In this document: in pieces, positions 33,885-38,330 of the stretch | Numbering within the stretch: position 1 is the first letter of the stretch | How the letters are laid out: each line of letters starts with the position of its first letter | Assembly (NCBI GenBank): GCA_937951315.1 | Contig: CALFCG010000284.1 | Span: forward strand, 1 to 38,330 | DNA: 38,330 bases | Reading direction: 5' to 3' | From: an uncultured cyanobacterium | GTDB lineage: Bacteria > Cyanobacteriota > Cyanobacteriia > Thermosynechococcales > Thermosynechococcaceae | Notes under the pieces: generated by a model | What the model was told of the DNA's origin: nothing | Database searches by the model: none | Seen by the model: the letters and a program-made list of their open reading frames with translations, nothing else | Made by a program: the position numbers and the translations under genes

Positions 33885-35014
33885 GGCTGGCTCGGCTCCA
33901 CTTGCACGGGCTCGAAGTAAGTATCAGGTGTGTCAGGATCGAAAATCTCGTGACTCCAAAAAAGGGTCATCAGCTCTTCATCACCTGTATTCGTAATGTT
34001 GTGGGTATGAAGGGTGGGCATATCCACATAGACCGGGTGATCGCCAGAGACCTCGAATGTCTCAATATGGTCATCCAGAAGGCGACGGAGACAGATATTG
34101 GCTTGTCCTTTCACCACAAGAAAGCGCTCGACCTTATGGAAGTGATAATGGTTGCCTCTGGTAATGCCTGGTTTAGTCGTAGAGAGAAAAGCCTGTCCGC
34201 CATTGCGGTTCTTCACCGCTTCAAATAGGGAACCTCGGTTATCGGTATGGAGCTTCAGACCTTTCGGGTAAAAGGTTGGATACATGAATGAACGCAGGGT
34301 ATTAAAAAGCTGCAGTTCAAAACGATTCCGTAAATCTGGAATGACATCTTGGCGATAACTTTCATACATGGATGAGAGCTGATCGGCAACCGCTTGCACT
34401 GAAATCTTCTGGCCAGACAGCCTGATCTCACCGGTTTCTTCTTGTTCTAAAACCTTTGTAATCCGGGCGCTAATGTCTTGGGCATGAAGAAGCTCGAGTT
34501 GACCCGCAGAATTGATCTTAAGTGATTCACCTTGGACAAGCTGATGGCAAAAGGTGAATACAACGGAATTATAGAAAGGGCGCCCCCCTTCACCGAAAAC
34601 ATGGGGGAGGACCAGTTCTGTATATTTTGCGTTCTGCTGGGCCCAGTCTGCAAAAATCTGATGCGCCGCAGATTTACCTCGACCATAGGCGTTGTCCTGC
34701 GTTTTATGGACGCTATTGGCATAAATCAGATGAGGAGAAGCCTTGGCCCTTTGTAGTCCCTCAACTAAGCGTTTTGCAATATTGGTATTGCCCGTTTCGA
34801 CCTCTGTCTCTGAGGCACGATTCACGCCTGCCAGATGGATAACGGCTGTGGCATCAGTGAGTGCGTCCACCAGACTTTTATCATCATCAAAAGTTGGATG
34901 GTCCAAGGGTACCAGATGGTCACGGTAGATTTCACTGGCACCCAAATGGCAACGAACATGCCAGCCCAAAAGACCATTTGCTCCCGTGATTACAACTTTT
35001 ACCTTCTTCTTCAT
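33881..35014 (-). CDS. capF: UDP-sugar reductase/epimerase with cupin domain (CapF/FnlB/WbjC)
   Basis: The 377-residue bifunctional enzyme has an N-terminal SDR domain (VVITGANGLLGWHVRCHLG, catalytic NAYGRGKSAAHQIF). A C-terminal cupin from about residue 250 contains FYPKGLKLHTDNRGSLFEAV, RGNHYHFHKVERFLVV with metal-binding His near 285-295, and MPTLHTHNITNTG. It performs 3-epimerisation and 4-reduction to UDP-N-acetyl-L-talosamine-type intermediates. The ATG overlaps the capE stop by ATGA. Confidence 0.94.
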   Translation of the reverse strand: MKKKVKVVITGANGLLGWHVRCHLGASEIYRDHLVPLDHPTFDDDKSLVDALTDATAVIHLAGVNRASETEVETGNTNIAKRLVEGLQRAKASPHLIYANSVHKTQDNAYGRGKSAAHQIFADWAQQNAKYTELVLPHVFGEGGRPFYNSVVFTFCHQLVQGESLKINSAGQLELLHAQDISARITKVLEQEETGEIRLSGQKISVQAVADQLSSMYESYRQDVIPDLRNRFELQLFNTLRSFMYPTFYPKGLKLHTDNRGSLFEAVKNRNGGQAFLSTTKPGITRGNHYHFHKVERFLVVKGQANICLRRLLDDHIETFEVSGDHPVYVDMPTLHTHNITNTGDEELMTLFWSHEIFDPDTPDTYFEPVQVEPSQP

Positions 35015-36030
35015 GACCGATAACCCTGCAATGCGTCTTTAATCTCTGGCAATCGGAGCAGAACCTCTTTCAACTCGGCCTTGGAAAGTTGATAGGTGTT
35101 GTGAGAATGATAGTCTTCGATGTTCGTTTCTTCAACGGCACCTTCAGTAAAGTACTTGCTGTAATTGAGATCGCGGTCATCAATCGAGACACGGTAATAG
35201 TCCCCCATATCTTTAGAACGGCGAAGTTCTTCTGCTGTGACTAGGGTTTCGTAGAGCTTCTCACCATGACGGATCCCAATAACTTTGACCGGATTATCCG
35301 CTTCAAATAAATCCAACAGGCATTCAACCAAAAGCTGAACGGTGCAGGCTGGCGCTTTCTTAATAAAAATGTCTCCCTGCCTGGCATTCTCAAAGGCAAA
35401 GCTGACGAGATCAATGGCATCACTCAACGACAGCATAAAGCGCGTCATGGAAGCTTCTGTAATTGTGATGGGTTGGCCTGCTTTGATTTGCCGAATAAAA
35501 AGAGGAATCACGGAACCTCTCGAGCACATCACATTCCCATATCGCACACAGGATAGGGTGGTGTCACCCTCGCCAAGCTGACGACTGGCAGCCTGAACCA
35601 CCTTTTCCATCATGGCTTTAGAGAGTCCCATTGCATTAATGGGCATGACGGCTTTATCGGTGCTCAGACAAACGACGCTTTTTACGTCGGCTTCAATGGC
35701 AGCATCAATCACATTCTGACTGCCCAAAATATTAGTTTTGACGGATTCGAGCGGGAAAAACTCACAGGAGGGGACCTGCTTTAAAGCCGCTGCATGGAAA
35801 ACGAGATTGACGCCCTTCATCGCCTTGTCAACGGACTTGCGATCTCGAATATCGCCAATAAAGAATTTTAATTCGGGTCTACTGTAGGCAATCCGCATTT
35901 CTTCCTGTTTTGCTTCGTCACGGCTAAAGATGCGGATCTCTTTATAGCCTTGCTGCAACAGGGAGTTAACCATTGTCTTTCCAAAAGATCCAGTTCCTCC
36001 GGAAATGAGAACAGTAGAGTTTATAGACAT
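35011..36030 (-). CDS. capE: UDP-GlcNAc 4,6-dehydratase/3,5-epimerase (CapE/FnlA/WbjB)
   Basis: This first enzyme of UDP-L-FucNAc synthesis is 339 residues long. It has the Rossmann loop VLISGGTGSFGKTMVNSLL, VFHAAALKQVPSCEFFP, the active segment STDKAVMPINAMGLSKAMMEK with Met replacing the usual SDR Tyr (MxxxK, normal for this family), RYGNVMCSRGSVIPLF and the RHGEKLYETLVTAEE tail. It lies 61 bases downstream of the polymerase gene and is tightly coupled to capF. Confidence 0.95.
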   Translation of the reverse strand: MSINSTVLISGGTGSFGKTMVNSLLQQGYKEIRIFSRDEAKQEEMRIAYSRPELKFFIGDIRDRKSVDKAMKGVNLVFHAAALKQVPSCEFFPLESVKTNILGSQNVIDAAIEADVKSVVCLSTDKAVMPINAMGLSKAMMEKVVQAASRQLGEGDTTLSCVRYGNVMCSRGSVIPLFIRQIKAGQPITITEASMTRFMLSLSDAIDLVSFAFENARQGDIFIKKAPACTVQLLVECLLDLFEADNPVKVIGIRHGEKLYETLVTAEELRRSKDMGDYYRVSIDDRDLNYSKYFTEGAVEETNIEDYHSHNTYQLSKAELKEVLLRLPEIKDALQGYRS

Positions 36031-36091
36031 AAATGCAGATCCCCCTAGAAAATCAGTATCTTATCAAATAATTTCAGAAACGGATTAAAGC

Positions 36092-37498
36092 TTACTTGAA
36101 CTGCGGCGAAGCTGAGAGTCTCACCTTGTCACAAAGATATGCGGCATAAATCGCTGCAATATCGAAGATGAAAGAAAACAAACAGGCGCCGAAAGATGAA
36201 TTGAGGGCTAGGATGAATTTTGAAAGTAGAGTGACCCAAAAAATCGGTAAAAATGATCGGGGAATGAAAGGTTTAATCTTTTGAGCAATGAGCCAGTAAA
36301 CGCAGCAGAATATGGGAATAAAGAGAGCTCCAAGAAAGATGCCAAAGTCATAGGAGAGCTCTCCAAACATTCCTGGGGTTACGCCCCCTGCTGCATTGCT
36401 GTTGAGACCAAATATTTCGACTCCAATTTTGGGGCCAATGTCCTTATGGTTGGGGAGCAGTAGGGGGGCAATCCAACCAACGCTATAGAATGTCAAATCC
36501 TTTGCAGAAGCGATCGCAAAATTATAAATCTCACCCAGCTTCATCACATCGAAGAGATAGCGACCCGATAGAATCTTTAAAAAAGCGAGCTGGATCAGCT
36601 GTAAGGAGTCGAGGGACTGAGAAATGGCTGTTCTGAGTGCTGTGATAATGAGTAGCAACATCGCAAACCCCGAAATGATAGGGATTAAGAGTATGTTCCT
36701 CTTGCCTCCCTTCCGCCTTTTCAAGAATCCTAGGATTTGCTGTTTGGCATTCGGCTTTTTCCTTTTACCAGGCTCCTCTTTTTGATTGATATATTCAATT
36801 AAGAGAATTTCTATGACAAATAAGAAGAGATAGGAACGGTTTGACACTAGTAAAGAAGAAAGCAGTATCGTAACCGCTTGCAAGAATAAATAAGGTATCC
36901 CGAAAAAACCAAGCCTTCTAAAATTTAGTCTTCCATAGAGATAGAATATTCTGGAAAATAACGATAATTTAAAGAATATATAGGTGGAAATAGAAAAGGC
37001 GTCATTAAATCTTTTTGCTGAGAAATCAGTCACCAAACTGCTCGGGCCAATGAGGCTGATTAACCCCACTAGAGAGATGAGAGAGAAGAGGCTGGTTAGA
37101 GCAACAAAAGAGAGCTTTATTTCTCTGTCTTGATTATTCCTGCGTGACTTTAGAACAGACCGAATTGAATTCTTGAATCGGCGAGCAAATTGCCAAAAGA
37201 AAAAGTTGAATATTATAAAATATACTGTTGTGATCGTAAGACCGTAAAATATTACGGATTCATTGGAAGCTACGAATTCCTGGATATTATAATCGTAGAG
37301 AACCGCTAAAAGCTCTTCGCTAATGTCATGGAAAACTAAGGATTTAATGATAATTCCAAAAACAAAAAAAGCATAGAATATTAAAAATAATATCCTTAGA
37401 TCAAGGTTTTTGCCAATCGCTTTGATTTGATAGATTGCATAAAATCCTGTTGTGAGAATGCTTGCAGATACGCAGAGGTATAAATCGATTTTATTCAT
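36092..37498 (-). CDS. wzy: Wzy-type oligosaccharide repeat-unit polymerase
   Basis: The 468-residue polytopic membrane protein has about ten to twelve hydrophobic segments and a large loop near residues 310-390 with Gly/Pro-rich FGLNSNAAGGVTPGMFGELSYDFG, typical of O-antigen/repeat polymerases. Sequence conservation in this family is low, so the assignment rests on topology, the loop, and position between flippase and sugar-synthesis genes. It is 13 bases after the flippase-like gene. A Lys/Arg-rich cytosolic loop lies near residue 245. Confidence 0.78.
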   Translation of the reverse strand: MNKIDLYLCVSASILTTGFYAIYQIKAIGKNLDLRILFLIFYAFFVFGIIIKSLVFHDISEELLAVLYDYNIQEFVASNESVIFYGLTITTVYFIIFNFFFWQFARRFKNSIRSVLKSRRNNQDREIKLSFVALTSLFSLISLVGLISLIGPSSLVTDFSAKRFNDAFSISTYIFFKLSLFSRIFYLYGRLNFRRLGFFGIPYLFLQAVTILLSSLLVSNRSYLFLFVIEILLIEYINQKEEPGKRKKPNAKQQILGFLKRRKGGKRNILLIPIISGFAMLLLIITALRTAISQSLDSLQLIQLAFLKILSGRYLFDVMKLGEIYNFAIASAKDLTFYSVGWIAPLLLPNHKDIGPKIGVEIFGLNSNAAGGVTPGMFGELSYDFGIFLGALFIPIFCCVYWLIAQKIKPFIPRSFLPIFWVTLLSKFILALNSSFGACLFSFIFDIAAIYAAYLCDKVRLSASPQFK

Positions 37499-37511
37499 AT
37501 GAATTTCTAAA

Positions 37512-38330
37512 CTAAGAGCCGATTAAACTTTGTCCTTTGGACAGTCGATCCAATGCCGAAACGGCTAAAAACCAGGAGATAGAGCAGATCATGATGGAAA
37601 TCTCTGACAGTAGAATGCTAGAGGTCACAAAATGATGAAAGCTAACCCCTGAAATAATGATGGCCAGAACCATCAGCCCCCCCTGAATGAAATTTAATCT
37701 GATGCTCTCCTCTTGATAAACCAGGAAGGTCCCTGCTCTCTGAAAGAATACGGAGATGAGCGTTATCCCTAGAATGTTTTTGCCATCAATCATGAAGAAT
37801 CGTTCAAATATCGGAAAAAATGAAGTGGCTTGCGCGAATAAAAATATGATAATTAGAATCCCGAATAGGGATATGAAAAAGAACTGATTGTCTGAAAAAG
37901 TTCTTTGACCGATAGTGACGATTTTTTTTGGTTTGACATATTTATATAAGCTGGAAAAGAAAATACTAGCAAAGGCGATAGAGACCGTCTGCGACCAGGA
38001 CGCGGTATTTAAAACTTCTGCGGGAATGTCTGCAAGTCCTAAGATCCATCGGTCTGTTGATGTCCACGATGCCATACAGATGGATATAAACAGCTGCGCG
38101 GCGACAAGTTTTGTTTTCTTTTTCTCTGGGTTGTCTGCAGGAGCAGCATTTGCCTCATAGATATTTTCTCGTCTCAGGAAAAAATAGTAGTAAACATATA
38201 ATGCAATTGATGTCGCACTCAAGGCAACCACAGGACGTCCAATGCTGAGGGCATCGCTACTCAGTCCTTTTAGAAGCGCTGTGATGGCAATGGTGTAGGT
38301 CGCAAATCTAACGACATGGACCTGAATTGT
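37512..38330 (-). CDS. wzx: Polysaccharide flippase-like membrane protein (Wzx), 5' end outside the window
   Basis: The frame stays open from its stop at 37512 to the window edge; the upstream codons beyond the GTG at 38231 read sensibly (VRFATYTIAITALLKGLSSDALSIGRP), so the gene is cut by the edge. At least 273 residues are visible, with about seven hydrophobic segments and the loop STDRWILGLADIPAEVLNTASWSQTVS, similar in layout to Wzx/MOP-superfamily flippases. Placement next to a Wzy-type gene supports transport of the lipid-linked repeat unit across the membrane. Another membrane-protein family cannot be excluded. Confidence 0.68.
   Translation of the reverse strand, partial: TIQVHVVRFATYTIAITALLKGLSSDALSIGRPVVALSATSIALYVYYYFFLRRENIYEANAAPADNPEKKKTKLVAAQLFISICMASWTSTDRWILGLADIPAEVLNTASWSQTVSIAFASIFFSSLYKYVKPKKIVTIGQRTFSDNQFFFISLFGILIIIFLFAQATSFFPIFERFFMIDGKNILGITLISVFFQRAGTFLVYQEESIRLNFIQGGLMVLAIIISGVSFHHFVTSSILLSEISIMICSISWFLAVSALDRLSKGQSLIGS

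Noticed and set aside
35011-36030. Met in place of the catalytic Tyr of CapE as a defect
   Set aside because: MxxxK is the normal form in the CapE/FlaA1 family, so this is not degeneration.

Overview
This window is chromosomal DNA from a cyanobacterium. The main evidence is the pipX-pipY pair (near-exclusive to cyanobacteria), a SepF/ProC/Era neighbourhood, and many copies of the octamer GCGATCGC (HIP1, typical of cyanobacteria), for example inside purN, proC and pabB and at 26193-26200. No rRNA, tRNA, CRISPR array or complete insertion sequence was found. The genus cannot be fixed from the sequence alone.

The left part (1-12.7 kb) is a mosaic of short units on both strands: a degenerate REP-associated tyrosine transposase, purN, a large TerB_N/TerB/TerB_C stress protein meeting a DUF4262 gene tail to tail, an SDR oxidoreductase, a GPH-type sugar:cation symporter, exonuclease VII (xseA, xseB), a P-loop kinase, recA and a DUF1499 gene. 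A zinc-ribbon gene at 11312-11662 is cut by one in-frame TAA yet still overlaps the start of the next gene by ATGA. A Tat-exported MsrB follows.

The middle part (12.7-23.7 kb) is housekeeping and signalling. A leftward run sepF-proC-era-GH13 amylase is preceded by pipX-pipY (nitrogen/PLP regulation), a pabB-type chorismate enzyme and a solitary EcfT. Rightward genes are an RsuA-type pseudouridine synthase, a PP2C phosphatase and an FHA/zinc-ribbon protein whose kinase domain has lost its catalytic residues.

The right part (23.7-38.3 kb) is one long leftward surface-polysaccharide cluster: a flippase-like protein (cut by the window edge), a Wzy-type polymerase, capE/capF/capG for UDP-N-acetyl-L-fucosamine, a WbuB-like glycosyltransferase, a sulfotransferase, a WbjF-type epimerase, a WecA/WbpL-type initiating transferase, then a DegT aminotransferase with a PglC-type initiating transferase, and a Wzc-like tyrosine autokinase/chain-length protein. 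Together they predict a Wzx/Wzy-dependent glycan containing L-FucNAc and probably sulfate.

The observations most worth a second look are the FHA-pseudokinase next to PP2C, the single-stop zinc-ribbon gene, the sulfotransferase inside an O11-like L-FucNAc module, the transposase lacking its catalytic tyrosine, and mutually exclusive perfect hairpins inside the TerB gene. I saw no clear candidate for an entirely new defence or mobile system.
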